Position numbers and translations under genes: made by a program. The notes under the pieces are model-generated. The model saw only the letters and a program-made list of their open reading frames with translations. It was not told where the DNA came from and made no database searches. A stretch of DNA of 64,000 nt from CALFMR01 sp035550595 (GTDB taxonomy: Bacteria > Acidobacteriota > Vicinamibacteria > Vicinamibacterales > SCN-69-37), in NCBI GenBank assembly GCA_035550595.1, contig DASZOV010000004.1, forward strand, positions 113,377-177,376, read 5' to 3'. Each line of letters opens with the position of its first letter. The first letter of the stretch is position 1. Positions 1 through 9,800 of this stretch are shown here, piece after piece.

Positions 1-401
1 TACGGCAGGTCGTGGCGCTCGAGCGCGGCGATGCCGCGGCGGAACGCCGGACGCGCGAGGAAGTCGTCCGGCTCGCTCTGCACGACGTGCCGCAGGCCGA
101 CGAGCTTGGGGTGCGCGACGGCCACCTCGATCTGCCGCTCCACGTCGGCCGCCCGGAAGTCCACCCAGCCGACAACGCCCGCAATCGACGGATATCGGTC
201 CGCGAGGTCGAGCAGCCGCCTCGTCTCGAGCGGCGACTGCGAAGCCTGCACGGCGACCGCCGCGTCGAAGCCCATCGCGGCCATGTCGGGCGCCACGTCC
301 TCGGGAAGGAAATCGCGTCGGAGCGGCGTCATCGTCGCGTCGATCCAGTCGTACTCGACGGGGTCGTAGCGCCAGTAGTGCTGATGAGCGTCGATGCGCA
401 T
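1..401 (-). CDS. Amidohydrolase, L-fuconolactonase-like (3' end missing)
   Basis: The reading frame starts at the ATG at 401 on the minus strand and runs off the left edge, so about 133 N-terminal residues are visible. They begin MRIDAHQHYW. This carries the HxH metal-binding motif after the first beta strand of TIM-barrel amidohydrolases, in the form typical of the COG3618 group (L-fucono-1,5-lactonase and related sugar-lactone or 2-pyrone-4,6-dicarboxylate hydrolases). The later segment GVVGWVDFRA and the stretch around LVGLRHVVQ also fit that group. The gene diverges from a sugar ABC importer operon across about 236 bp, which supports a role in hydrolysing a lactone made during catabolism of the imported sugar. 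The exact substrate cannot be read from the sequence, and the C-terminal catalytic Asp lies outside the window. Confidence 0.8.
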   Translation of the reverse strand, partial: MRIDAHQHYWRYDPVEYDWIDATMTPLRRDFLPEDVAPDMAAMGFDAAVAVQASQSPLETRRLLDLADRYPSIAGVVGWVDFRAADVERQIEVAVAHPKLVGLRHVVQSEPDDFLARPAFRRGIAALERHDLP

Positions 402-502
402 GAGCAATCCTTCATCCGGCCCGAATGACGTTCCGCCGTCGACGGCCCGCGCAACGAGCGGCCGGCCGGCGTGAGACGCGATCATCCCGCCGGGCGGCAT
501 GC

Positions 503-532
503 TTGACAAGGCCCGCTCATTCGAGTCTCTTA
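503..532 (+). promoter_or_regulatory. Possible sigma-70-type promoter for the first ABC importer operon
   Basis: A consensus -35 hexamer TTGACA lies at 503-508 in the 236-bp divergent spacer. The best -10 candidates downstream (around 526-532, TCTCTTA) are weak. The spacer otherwise shows only GC-rich sequence and no clear operator. This is a low-confidence call based on the -35 match and on its position 5' of the lipoprotein gene. Confidence 0.25.
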
Positions 533-637
533 GAGCGCGTTGCCGGCGCCCGCCCCGGCGCGCCTGGCGGGCGCGCGCCCAGCGGTCCACCGCCGCTCGA
601 CGTTCGAACGCCCGGACGACTGACGCACGCGAGATCC

Positions 638-1633
638 ATGTCCATTCGAAAGCCCCTGCTCGTTCTGTTGGCTCTACTGCCGCTCGTCTCGATCAGCGCC
701 GCCTGCGGGCGCTCCGGCTCGACGACCGGCACGCCGGCCAAGCCCGTCATCGCCGTCATCCCGAAGGGGACGACGCACGAGTATTGGAAATCGGTGCACG
801 CCGGCGCGGTGAAAGCCGCGCGCGATCACGGCGCGGAGATCATCTGGAAAGGTCCGATCCGCGAAGACGACCGCGACGAGCAAGTGAAAGTGGTCGAAAC
901 GTTCCTCGCGCAGAAGATCGACGGCATCGTCATCGCACCGCTCGACGATCGCGCGCTCGTGCCCGTGTTGAAGGACGCCGCCGCGCGTCATATCCCGGTC
1001 GTCATCGTCGACTCGGACGTGAAGTGGGACGGCTACCTGAGTTTCGTCGCGACCGACAACGAGAAGGCCGGCGGTCTCGCCGCTGAACGGCTCGGCGAAG
1101 TACTCGGCGGCAAGGGCAAGGTCGTGATGATGCGTTATCAGGAAGGCTCGGCCAGCACGATGGCGCGCGAGGCCGGGTTCCTGTCCACGCTCGCGGCCAA
1201 GTTCCCGAACATCAAGGTCGTTTCCGACAACCAGTACGGCGGCGCGACGACTGAAACCGCCTACGCCACGGCCGAGTCGCTGCTCGCGACTTATGCGGAC
1301 GTGGACGGCGTCTTCTGTCCCAATGAGTCGACGGCCTTCGGCATGCTGCTCGCGATTCAAGCCGCGGGCCGCGCGGGCAAGATCCATCTCGTCGGCTTCG
1401 ACGCGAGCGACAAGCTCATCGAAGGCCTGCGCCAGGGCAACATCGACGGGCTCGTCGTGCAGAATCCCTTCCGCATGGGCGAAACCGGCGTGAACTTCCT
1501 GCTGCAGTCGCTCAACGGCCAAACCGTCCCGCGCCGCGTCGATACGGGTGCGACGATGGTGACGCGGGAGAACATGGACCAGCCGGAGGTCAAAGCGCTC
1601 CTCCAACCGGACCTGGCCGCCTATCTGAACTGA
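638..1633 (+). CDS. Sugar ABC importer substrate-binding lipoprotein (system 1)
   Basis: A 331-residue periplasmic-binding protein of the ribose/galactose (Peripla_BP_4) type. It would capture a sugar in the periplasm and hand it to the permease encoded downstream. The start at 638 was chosen because it gives a clean lipoprotein signal: a basic MSIRK N-terminus, a hydrophobic stretch, and ISAAC with the lipid-modified Cys at residue 23. The open frame further upstream (from 425) has no signal and reads through the leader. Family features follow: AVIPKGTTHEYW at the start of the first lobe, IDGIVIAPLDD, VVIVDSD, and HLVGFDASD in the second lobe. It is the first gene of a four-gene operon, with the ATPase 26 bp downstream. 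The ligand is unknown. Confidence 0.9.
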   Translation: MSIRKPLLVLLALLPLVSISAACGRSGSTTGTPAKPVIAVIPKGTTHEYWKSVHAGAVKAARDHGAEIIWKGPIREDDRDEQVKVVETFLAQKIDGIVIAPLDDRALVPVLKDAAARHIPVVIVDSDVKWDGYLSFVATDNEKAGGLAAERLGEVLGGKGKVVMMRYQEGSASTMAREAGFLSTLAAKFPNIKVVSDNQYGGATTETAYATAESLLATYADVDGVFCPNESTAFGMLLAIQAAGRAGKIHLVGFDASDKLIEGLRQGNIDGLVVQNPFRMGETGVNFLLQSLNGQTVPRRVDTGATMVTRENMDQPEVKALLQPDLAAYLN

Positions 1634-1659
1634 CCGGTTCGATTCGTCGCGCACTGCTC

Positions 1660-3180
1660 ATGGCTGCACCCGCTGAGATCCGCCTGCGCATGCGCGGGAT
1701 CGAGAAGTCGTTCGGGCCCGTCCGCGCGCTCGCGGGCGTCGATCTCGACGTGGCCGCCGGCGGCGTCCACGCGCTCATCGGCGAGAACGGCGCGGGCAAG
1801 AGCACACTGATGAAGGTGCTGTCGGGCGCGCACCAGCCCGACGCGGGCGAGATGACGCTCGACGGCGCGCCCTACCGGCCGTCGGGTCCGCTCGACGCGC
1901 GCCGGCGCGGCGTGGCGATGATCTATCAGGAGCTGGCGCTCGCGCCGCACTTGACCGTCGAGCAGAACATCGTGCTGGGTCGCGAGCCGGCCAGCGGAGG
2001 CGTCGTCGATCGGCACGCCATGCGTCGCGCGGTGAACGAGGCGCTCGCGCGGCTCGGCGATCCGGAGCTGCACCCGGCCGATCGCGTGGCCGATCTGCCG
2101 CCTGGCCTGCGACAGTTGGTCGAGGTCGCCCGCGCCCTCTTCGGCGACGCGCGCGTCGTCGTCATGGACGAGCCGACGAGCTCGCTGTCGCGTTATGAAA
2201 CGGAGCGGCTCTTCGAGGTCATCGACCGGCTGCGCGCGCGCGGCGTGAGCGTCATCTACATCAGCCACGTGATCGAAGACGTGCGGCGCGTGGCGCAGCG
2301 CTACACGGTGCTGCGCGATGGCCGCAGCGTCGCCGACGGTGACGTGCCGGCCGCGAACGCGCCTGATGCGGACACGTTCGGCGCGACGGTCATCGAGGCC
2401 ATGGCCGGCCGGCGGCTCGACGCCGTGTATCCGCGCGTGCCGCACGAGCCGGGTGAGGTCGTGCTCGAGATCGACGCGCTGTCGGGCGCGCGGCTGCCGC
2501 GAGCGGCGAGCCTGGCGCTGCGTCGCGGCGAGATTCTCGGCATTGCCGGGCTCGTCGGCGCCGGTCGTACGGAGCTCCTGCGCTCGATTTTCGGTCTCGA
2601 CCCGGTGCGCGAAGGCCGCGTGCGCGTGTCGGGCACGTCGGACGCCGGTGCCTCGCCGCGCGATCGGTGGCGGCAGGGCGTGGGCCTGTTGTCCGAGGAC
2701 CGCGCGCGCGAAGGACTCGCGCTCGGCTTGTCGATCGCCGACAACCTGACCTTGTCGCGACCGGCGGCGCGGCTGGGCATCGTCTCGCGCACCGATCGCG
2801 ATCAGGCCACGCGCGCGCTGGCCGACCGGCTGTCGCTGCGATTCCGCGACTGTGCGCAGCCGGTGGGCGAACTGTCGGGTGGCAATCAGCAGAAGATCGC
2901 GCTCGCGCGACTGTTGCACCACAACGTCGACGTGCTGCTCTTCGACGAGCCGACGCGCGGGATCGACGTCGGCGCCAAGGCGGACATCTATCAACTGATG
3001 GGCGAGCTGGCGGCGCGTGGCAAAGCGATCCTCTTCGTCAGCTCATATCTGCCGGAGCTCCTCGGCGTGTGCGACCGCATCGCCGTCATGAGCCGCGGCC
3101 ATCTCGGTCCCGCGCGGCCGACGACGGACTGGTCCGAGTCGTCGCTCATCGAGGCGGCGACGTCGGTGGCGCATGGCTGA
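1660..3180 (+). CDS. Sugar ABC importer ATPase with two nucleotide-binding domains (system 1)
   Basis: A 506-residue RbsA/MglA/XylG-type ATPase that powers carbohydrate import. The N-terminal domain has Walker A GENGAGKST at residues 41-49 and Walker B VVVMDEPTSSL, with a degenerate signature (LPPGLRQ). The C-terminal domain has the usual degenerate Walker A (VGAGRTELL), a good LSGGNQQK signature and LLFDEPTRGIDVG. This asymmetry between the halves is normal for the family. The length matches the usual 490-510 residues. The gene overlaps the permease start by 8 bp, so translation is probably coupled. The specific sugar is not evident. Confidence 0.93.
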   Translation: MAAPAEIRLRMRGIEKSFGPVRALAGVDLDVAAGGVHALIGENGAGKSTLMKVLSGAHQPDAGEMTLDGAPYRPSGPLDARRRGVAMIYQELALAPHLTVEQNIVLGREPASGGVVDRHAMRRAVNEALARLGDPELHPADRVADLPPGLRQLVEVARALFGDARVVVMDEPTSSLSRYETERLFEVIDRLRARGVSVIYISHVIEDVRRVAQRYTVLRDGRSVADGDVPAANAPDADTFGATVIEAMAGRRLDAVYPRVPHEPGEVVLEIDALSGARLPRAASLALRRGEILGIAGLVGAGRTELLRSIFGLDPVREGRVRVSGTSDAGASPRDRWRQGVGLLSEDRAREGLALGLSIADNLTLSRPAARLGIVSRTDRDQATRALADRLSLRFRDCAQPVGELSGGNQQKIALARLLHHNVDVLLFDEPTRGIDVGAKADIYQLMGELAARGKAILFVSSYLPELLGVCDRIAVMSRGHLGPARPTTDWSESSLIEAATSVAHG

Positions 3181-4132
3181 GCGGCGCCGGATGCGGATCG
3201 CGTCGCTGCTCGGGCCGCTCATCGGCCTCGTGCTCGTCTCGGCGTTCTTCGCCATCCTCGAGCCCGACACGTTCCTGTCGACCTACAACCTGCAGACGAT
3301 CGCCGCGCAGACCGTCATCGTCGGCCTCGGCGCGATCGGCATGACGTTCGTCATCGTGAGCGCGGGCATCGACCTGTCGCCTGGATCGGTCATCGCGCTC
3401 GCGTCGGTCGTCACGGCGCTCGCCTTGCGTGACGGGTGGTCGCCGTCGATGGCGGCGCTGGCCGGCGTCGCGTCCGGCGCGGCATTTGGTCTCGTCAACG
3501 GCCTCCTCATCACGGGGCTCCGCGTCGTGCCGTTCATCGTCACGCTCGGCACGATGGGGATCGCCCGCGGCATGGCGACCTGGCTCGCTGGCGAGCAGAA
3601 GATCGACGCGCCGGCGCACTGGCTCGCGTCGGTGATGGAGAAGACGCCGTCGCACGCCTGGCTGCTCGTCGCGCCGGGCACGTGGATCATGTTCGGGCTC
3701 GCGATCGTCGCGAGTTTCGTGCTGATGCGGACGGTGTTCGGCGTGCAGACGTACGCGATCGGATCGAACGAGTCGACGGCGCGTCTCTGCGGCGTGCGCG
3801 TGCCGCGCGTGAAGATCGTCATCTACACGTTGGCCGGACTCTTCGCCGGGCTCGCCGGCGTCATGCAGTACGCGCGGCTCACGGTCGGCGATCCGACGAC
3901 GGCGCTGGGCAAGGAACTGGATATCATCGCGGCCGTCGTCATCGGCGGCGCGAGCCTCGAAGGCGGCGTCGGCGGCATCGGTGGATCGATCATCGGCGCC
4001 TTTCTCATGAGCGTGCTGGCCGACGGCTGCACGCTGACCGGCGTGCCGAACTACGTGCAGCAGATCGTCATCGGCGCGATCATCGTCGTCGCGGTGGCCG
4101 TGGATCGCGTGCGAAGCCGGCGGCGCGCATGA
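3173..4132 (+). CDS. Sugar ABC importer permease, RbsC type (system 1)
   Basis: A 319-residue integral membrane protein of the BPD_transp_2 (RbsC/XylH) family. It has eight to ten hydrophobic segments and the characteristic sequence around residues 60-75 (FVIVSAGIDLSPGSVIAL), corresponding to the conserved GIDLSVGS motif. A second family signature sits near the C-terminus (VVIGGASLEGGVGGIGGS). It forms the membrane channel for the lipoprotein and ATPase encoded just upstream. The ATG at 3173 lies inside the ATPase gene, and its stop overlaps the MFS start as ATGA, indicating one transcript. Confidence 0.92.
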   Translation: MAERRRMRIASLLGPLIGLVLVSAFFAILEPDTFLSTYNLQTIAAQTVIVGLGAIGMTFVIVSAGIDLSPGSVIALASVVTALALRDGWSPSMAALAGVASGAAFGLVNGLLITGLRVVPFIVTLGTMGIARGMATWLAGEQKIDAPAHWLASVMEKTPSHAWLLVAPGTWIMFGLAIVASFVLMRTVFGVQTYAIGSNESTARLCGVRVPRVKIVIYTLAGLFAGLAGVMQYARLTVGDPTTALGKELDIIAAVVIGGASLEGGVGGIGGSIIGAFLMSVLADGCTLTGVPNYVQQIVIGAIIVVAVAVDRVRSRRRA

Positions 4133-5439
4133 CGCGACCGCCGCCCGGACCGCCGGGTGACGCCTCGGCGCTGCCGCCCGCCCGGCGTCAGGTGCGCTGG
4201 TGGATCCTCGGGCTGCTGTTCTCGGTCACGGTCATCAACTTCATCGACCGACAGACGCTGTCGGTGCTCGCGCCGCTCATCCGCCAGACCTTCCATCTCT
4301 CGAACACCGACTACGGCACGATCGTCTCGTGGTTCCAGACCGGCATGGTCGTCGGCGAGTTCCCGATGGGCTGGCTGATGGATCGTGCGGGCGTGCGGTT
4401 CGGTCTCGCGTTCGCCGTGGCGTGGTGGTCGTTCGGCAACGGCCTGCACGCGGTCGCCGGGTCGCTCGGCGAGTTTCGGCTGCTGCGGTTCTGGCTCGGC
4501 ACGGGCGAGTGCGGCAACTACTCGGGCGGCAACAAGGTCGTGGCGCACTGGTTCCCGGTGAAGGAGCGCGCGCTCGCCATCGGCATCTTCAATAGCGCGT
4601 CGATGATCGGATCGTTCATCGCGCCGTGGCTCGTCATTCCGGTCACCGAGCGTTACGGCTGGCGCGCGGGATTCCTTGTGCCGAGCACGCTCGGCCTCTG
4701 CTGGGTCGCCGCCTGGTGGTGGCTGTATCGATCGCCCGAGTCGCACCCAAAGCTGACGCCGGCCGAGGCTGCCTACATCGCGGAGGGTGACGCCGCATCG
4801 TACGTGGTGCCGCCGCCGGCCAATCGGCAGTTGCTGAAGCTGAAGCAGACGTGGGGCCTGATGCTCTGTCGCTTCTGGGTCGGGCCCGTCGTGCAGTTCT
4901 ACATCTACTGGATGCCGAACTATTTCTACGACGTGCGGCACCTCAGCGTCGCGGAGAGCTCGTACTTCAACTCGGTGACGTTCCTCTTCGGCGACATCGG
5001 AAGCGTGGGCGGCGGCCTCGCGGCCGGGTGGCTCATCGCGCGCGGATTCAGCGTCAAGTCCGCGCGCCGGCGCACGCTCTTCGCCGGCGCCGTGCTGTGT
5101 CTCCTGAGCTTCGCCGTGCCGCTCCTGCACAGCATCCCGTTCGCGATTGCCGCGATCTCGGTCGTGCTGCTCGGCCACACGTTCCTGTCGGCGAACATGT
5201 TCGCGACAGTGTCGGACGTCTTCCCGAACGCTGCCGTCGCACGCGTCACGGGCCTCACCGGCGTGGCCGGAGGCATCAGCGGCATCATCTTCCCGTCGCT
5301 CACCGGCGTGCTCGTCGACCGCTTCAGCTATATGCCGGTGTTCTTCATGGCCGCGCTGATGCCGATGATCGGGATTTTGATTCTGTTCGCGACGGTCGGG
5401 GAGTTCGGGCGCGCGAAGCTGGATCACGTCAGCGGATGA
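4129..5439 (+). CDS. MFS transporter, hexuronate/sugar-acid (ACS family) type
   Basis: A 436-residue major facilitator of the anion:cation symporter group that includes ExuT and galactonate carriers. The first helix ends with the hallmark NFIDRQTLSVLAPLI, and a conserved region follows with RFWLGTGECGNYSGGNK and WFPVKERALAIGIFNS. Twelve membrane segments can be drawn, with the central loop near residue 210. The start chosen at 4129 overlaps the permease stop (ATGA), and the longer frame upstream is only a shadow of the permease gene. Finding a sugar-acid symporter behind a sugar ABC system and opposite a lactonase-like gene suggests uptake of both a sugar and its oxidised form. Substrate specificity is inferred only from the family. 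Confidence 0.88.
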   Translation: MTRPPPGPPGDASALPPARRQVRWWILGLLFSVTVINFIDRQTLSVLAPLIRQTFHLSNTDYGTIVSWFQTGMVVGEFPMGWLMDRAGVRFGLAFAVAWWSFGNGLHAVAGSLGEFRLLRFWLGTGECGNYSGGNKVVAHWFPVKERALAIGIFNSASMIGSFIAPWLVIPVTERYGWRAGFLVPSTLGLCWVAAWWWLYRSPESHPKLTPAEAAYIAEGDAASYVVPPPANRQLLKLKQTWGLMLCRFWVGPVVQFYIYWMPNYFYDVRHLSVAESSYFNSVTFLFGDIGSVGGGLAAGWLIARGFSVKSARRRTLFAGAVLCLLSFAVPLLHSIPFAIAAISVVLLGHTFLSANMFATVSDVFPNAAVARVTGLTGVAGGISGIIFPSLTGVLVDRFSYMPVFFMAALMPMIGILILFATVGEFGRAKLDHVSG

Positions 5440-5454
5440 CGAGGGCAATGCGTG

Positions 5455-5590
5455 AGGGCCTCACGCGAAGACGCGAAGTGGCAGGAGACAGGATCAAAAA
5501 GACGACGCCGCGAGGCCCCGAACGTAGTGAGGGTGCCGAAGCGCCGTAGCGTTGGGGGTGGGGCCCCAACGCACTGCAAAAAGAGATGAC
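5455..5590 (+). repeat. Dispersed repeat family C, copy 1 (forward)
   Basis: The spacer after the MFS gene begins with 8-bp-periodic CACGCGAAGACGCGAAG and then holds the family core at 5510-5590. The core contains GCGAGGCCCCGAACG, then GTGAGGG, then a hairpin at 5549-5572 with arms GCGTTGGGG and CCCCAACGC around a GTGGGG loop, then a tail CTGCAAAAAGAGATGAC. A second partial CACGCGAAGACGGG lies at 5612-5626. The same modules recur near 26530, 28674, 34235 and 41002. No reading frame is apparent. The hairpin could affect the 3' end of the MFS transcript. Confidence 0.85.
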
Positions 5591-5640
5591 AGCAGCTGCG
5601 ACTAAGTGTCTCACGCGAAGACGGGGAGGACAGGATTCTC

Positions 5641-6030
5641 ATGAAGATCGAGCACGCGGCATATCAGGTGGAAGATCCGGCGGCGATGGCGCAGTGGTAC
5701 GTCGCGCACCTCGGGCTGACGCTCGTGCGGGCGCAGGACGCGCCGCCGTTCGGGCAGTTCCTGGCCGACGACGGCGGGGCGGTGATGCTCGAGCTGTACC
5801 GGAGTCCGACGATTGACGTGCCGGACTATCGGTCCATGGATCCGCTCACGCTCCACATCGCGTTCGTCGCCGATGACGTCGCGGCTGTCCGCACGCGCCT
5901 CATCGCGGCCGGCGCCACACCCGAAGGCGACGCGACGACGAGCGCGGCCGGCGACCAGCTCGCGATGCTGCGCGATCCCTGGGGCCTTGCGATCCAGTTC
6001 GTGCGGCGGAAGGTAGCGATGATCGGATAG
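5641..6030 (+). CDS. VOC (glyoxalase/bleomycin-resistance-like) family protein
   Basis: A 129-residue single-chain vicinal-oxygen-chelate protein with the beta-alpha-beta-beta-beta repeat. It starts MKIEHAAYQVEDPAAMAQWY, where His5 sits at the usual first metal-ligand position, and the second half ends LRDPWGLAIQFVRR, a common C-terminal motif of the family. It carries no other domain. VOC proteins catalyse isomerisation, epimerisation or dioxygenation at a divalent metal; which reaction applies here cannot be told. The ATG at 5641 follows the AGGACAGGATTCTC leader, a weak ribosome-binding context derived from the end of the upstream repeat. Confidence 0.85.
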   Translation: MKIEHAAYQVEDPAAMAQWYVAHLGLTLVRAQDAPPFGQFLADDGGAVMLELYRSPTIDVPDYRSMDPLTLHIAFVADDVAAVRTRLIAAGATPEGDATTSAAGDQLAMLRDPWGLAIQFVRRKVAMIG

Positions 6031-6078
6031 GGAGCGGGCGTTCCGAACAGTCGGCAGACGCGCGCCGCGATTGTCTCG

Positions 6079-6504
6079 CTAACGCTTCGGCGTCCTTGGC
6101 TTGGGACGCGCGCCCTGCCAGTCCTCGACCTTCAGCCCGGGCACACGCGTGAATTCAGTCGTGTTGTGCGTGATGAGCGTAAGCTTACGCGCTCGAGCCT
6201 GGCCGGCGATGAGCACGTCGTAAGGCCCAATGGGGGTTCCCTTCGAGGCGAGGTGCGCGCGAATCTCTCCGGCCTGCCGGGCGTCCTCGCGATCGAACTC
6301 CAATACCGGCAACCGGATACCATCGACACGCGCCGCGTTCTTCTCGACGCGCTGGCTCTTGAACGCACCGTAATACAACTCGTGCATGACGACGGCGGAG
6401 AGCGCGACGTCACGCGGGGCGCGCCGGCGAACGCGCCGGGCGATGGGCGACGTCGTGTCGTTGAGCAGAGCGATGATGGCGTTCGAGTCGAGCAAGTAGC
6501 GCAT
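6079..6504 (-). CDS. vapC: PIN-domain ribonuclease toxin, VapC type (pair 1)
   Basis: A 141-residue PIN-domain protein, predicted to be the endoribonuclease of a type II toxin-antitoxin pair. The acidic active-site positions are visible: Asp6 in YLLDSNAI, Glu42 in MHELYYG, Asp96 in PYDVLIAG, and Asn114/Glu117 in THNTTEF. The end VPGLKVEDW is common in VapC proteins. Its ATG shares one base with the antitoxin stop (TGATG), so the two are translationally coupled and the antitoxin is made first. RNA targets of such toxins are usually tRNA or rRNA; nothing here shows which. Confidence 0.9.
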   Translation of the reverse strand: MRYLLDSNAIIALLNDTTSPIARRVRRRAPRDVALSAVVMHELYYGAFKSQRVEKNAARVDGIRLPVLEFDREDARQAGEIRAHLASKGTPIGPYDVLIAGQARARKLTLITHNTTEFTRVPGLKVEDWQGARPKPRTPKR

Positions 6505-6749
6505 CAGCGGAACACCGCGTCGAGATCGGGCCGCTCGACCGGCTCGGGCTGTTCACGCACCGCCGACACGAAGTCTTCGTCCAACTCGCCCGCCAGGGCA
6601 TCGAGCCAGTCCCAGGAGTTGGGAATGGGCTCGAGGACGATCGTCCGGCCGCGCCGCCGAATGCGGACCTCGGGGCCCTCCACCCGAAAGGCGCGCGGCA
6701 GTCTGACGGCCTGCGACCGTCCCGACCAGAAAACCTTGGCAGTGTCCAT
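6504..6749 (-). CDS. vapB: AbrB/VapB-type antitoxin (pair 1)
   Basis: An 81-residue small protein with a SpoVT/AbrB-like swapped-hairpin DNA-binding domain in its first half (AKVFWSGRSQAVRLPRAFR, then VRIRRRGRTIVLEP). Its acidic, Trp-containing tail (residues 45-81) would bind and inhibit the PIN toxin. This arrangement is the normal VapB architecture. It would also repress the pair by binding the AT-rich inverted repeat just upstream. The start at 6749 is preceded on the minus strand by GAGGAACGCCG, giving a usable Shine-Dalgarno sequence. Confidence 0.88.
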   Translation of the reverse strand: MDTAKVFWSGRSQAVRLPRAFRVEGPEVRIRRRGRTIVLEPIPNSWDWLDALAGELDEDFVSAVREQPEPVERPDLDAVFR

Positions 6750-6764
6750 CGGCGTTCCTCGTGA

Positions 6765-6785
6765 GATATATCAAGAGAATATATC
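6765..6785 (-). promoter_or_regulatory. Inverted-repeat operator/promoter of toxin-antitoxin pair 1
   Basis: Arms GATATAT (6765-6771) and ATATATC (6779-6785) form a perfect dyad with a 7-bp spacer, 15 bp upstream of the antitoxin start. It is a strikingly AT-rich island in very GC-rich DNA and also supplies a TATATTC-like -10 on the minus strand. Autoregulation by the antitoxin-toxin complex is known for VapBC systems; that this dyad is the site is inferred. Confidence 0.65.
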
Positions 6786-6873
6786 ATCGTGAGCTCGTCC
6801 ACGTACACTTCCATGAGCCCGCCGTTCCGGCGAGCTCATTCGAGTTGTGAGGAAGCTACTCGGCAGAATTTCG

Positions 6874-9800
6874 CTACCGGCCCACCTTGCGAATCATCCC
6901 GATCTCCGCGTCGCGCGTCGCGACATCCGTCGTCCATCGGAATGAGTAATCCCGCGGCCAGCGCTGCGACAGGACGAACGCGGCCAGGTCCGAGACTCGC
7001 GGATCATTGAACACGTCGTCGTCGAACGTCGCGGTCAGCCCGGCCAGATAGGCGTTGTCATTGAGCAGCGCGAAGAGCAGACGTCTGATCGCTGGCTCGG
7101 CTGCGTGGGGTGACGGCGCCGGCATGTCGAGGGGGCTGGGCCATGCTCGCAGGTGCAGACCAGTCGTGGTCCATCCGCGTCGATGGCCAGGTCGATCGTT
7201 CGGCGGGAGGAGCGCGTCGGCGACCGCGAGGCGGACCTCGACGGGAGCGTCGTGGAGGCGCTCGCCGAGGGCGTCAATCGCCGCGGGATCGCCGGTCTTC
7301 GACAAGAAACCGATGAGCACGCCGGCGGCATCCAGCGCGTCGTCATCGCCCGACGCGAGGCGCGGTTGCAGCGCGCGCCACGCGTCGATCATCGGCGACA
7401 CGCTGTCCCGATATCCGCGGCCGAAGAGGATGGCCGCGGCCGAGGCGCGCGCATGGATGCCGTTGGCCGGCGTCAGCATCGATCGGAGAAAGGCGTCCGA
7501 CGCGGCACCGCGGAGCGCGAACGCCGCCTCGACGTAGGCCGCCCTCGTGGCGTCGTCTCGCGTTGCCTGCGCTCCGACTCGAATGGCATCGAGCGCCGCA
7601 TCTGGATAGATGCTCGCCAACTGTCGCGCGTCGGCCAGACCTTGCGAGCCACCCGCGGACGCGCCCTCGACGAGCGCGCGCCGTTCGTCCGACGCCGGCA
7701 CGCCGGGCACTTGAATCGTAATGGCGTTGCTGACGACCGTAATCGTCCGCGTCGCCGTTTCGTGTGGCGGTCGAAGCGTGGCCGCCACGCTGACGCGGAT
7801 GTCGTGCCTGCCGGCTGACAGTCGAATAGGCGCGACGGAGGTCACCGCGTGCCCTGGATTGATCACCCATGCGGGCATGCGGGAGAGATCGACGCGAATC
7901 CAGGCGCTCACGTCGCCAGGCGCCAGAACGACGGGGCGCGGCGACGCGGTGAACGCCACGACGATGGCGTGCCAGACGCCGTCGACTTCGATCTCGGGAT
8001 CGTAGAAGGCGAGCTCGAAGGTCGCCGTGGATGCGCCCTGATTGCGCGCCTGGATGTTGAGCACCGGCAGGCCGTAGGGAAATGCCGTTGTCGCCGTGGT
8101 GTCTGCGACTGCAACGCGCAACTGGATACCATCGGTGGCATCGCCCCAGACATCGGACAGATTCAGTCCGGCCTTCTGATCGATGCCTCGTTCCCGCGCC
8201 AACCTGTCGACCGTCGCGCGGCAGTCGTCGGTCACGCAGAGCGCGCGAATGGTGACGACGTCAGCCGCAGTGAGGACGAAATGCGGATTGCTGAGGAGCG
8301 CGTCGACGAGATGGCGTTCCACGAGAACGGGCGCTGGCGGCATTGGACCGTGTTGGACGAGCTCCATCGCACGACCGCGCCATTCGGTTGACCATGCGGT
8401 GAAGCGATCGAGCAGCGGCTGTCTGGCGGCCGCGCTCCCGTGCGCGCCGAGGACTTGCGCGGCGTCGACGACGCGCTCTGACGTAGGAGCCTGCAGCTCG
8501 TCGATCGCGACGGCCTCGAGCCGCGCGTCCCAATAATGGACCGCGACCCCGAGCATCGGCGCGCGGCACCCGTTGCGATGGGCCGCCGTTCGTCGCTGTT
8601 CGAGCCACGCGAGCGCCGCGGCCGGGTCGTGTTCGAACTGGTAGGCCACGAGGCCACCTTCGATCTCGCACGACCACCCTCCACGCGACAGCGTGTCGCG
8701 AACGAACGATTCGAGCCCCGCCGTTCCATACCGGGCCATGAGCCACGCCGTTGTCCCCCTCGCCGCGCCGCCCGTCATTGTTGGCGCGTCGAACCGTGAC
8801 CGGAGATCGGCATCCACGTTCGGGACGCCGGCGTCGAGCAGCGACGCCAACGTGTCGTAGCGAATGCCGTGCGCGCCCGTCCGCATCTCTTCGATAGCGC
8901 GCGAACGCGCGTCATCGGGCGCGATATCGTCGAGACGCGTCAAGGCGTAGTCGCCGAGTCGATCCCCGCCAGGCGGAGACGATGCCGGCGGCCACGCGTC
9001 GTAGATGCGCCGAAGCGCCGGCTCAATCCATGGGTGACGGAGAAGTGGCCAGGTCACGTCCGAGACGAGCAGCGCTTGCTGGTCGTCGAGCGACAGCGCC
9101 GTGAACGCGGCGGCGGCCTCAACCGGATGCTGCTGGAGCTCATCGGCGACCTGCTGTCGAGACGCGGCCGTGCCGGCCGCGAACTGGCGAAGCTCGGCTT
9201 CGAGCGTCTCTGCCGTCACCGCGTGTCGATCGATCGCCGCGCGCCACCGCGCCTCGTACTCGGCACGAATCGCCTCGTCGCGCATCCGAAGGGTCGACAT
9301 GTTCGACGAGGCCGGCGCCGGCTCGGTCAATCGCCGTAGCGTCGTCAACGTCGGGATGAACGTGGCGTCCAGGCTGTCGCCGCGGTCGAGGCGCGCTTCC
9401 ATCCGCGTGATGATGGCGGCGCGATGGCACGACGCGATGAGCGTCGAGCGCATGTCCACGCGGCGTGCGCTCGCGATGGCGTCGTATCGCGACACGAGGG
9501 CAACCGCGGCTGCTTCCGTATCGAGATCCCGCAGAAGCGCGGCGCCATGCGCGACGTCGGCGGCCGAACCGTGATCGATGAGCGCCACGGCGCGCGCCAT
9601 CGTGTTCGCGGTCCAGGTGGGGTCCGCGGGAACGATGCGGATCGCGACCGGCGTCGACCGCAGCATCGGGACCGGCTGCCCGGAGTACCGCTGCAAGCGG
9701 CGCGACGAGACGAGGAGCGTGTAGGTGCCCGGCTGCGTGAATCGGATCCAGTCGTTCAGCGCCACGTGGATGGCGTACGTGCGACCGTCGAGCGGCCACG

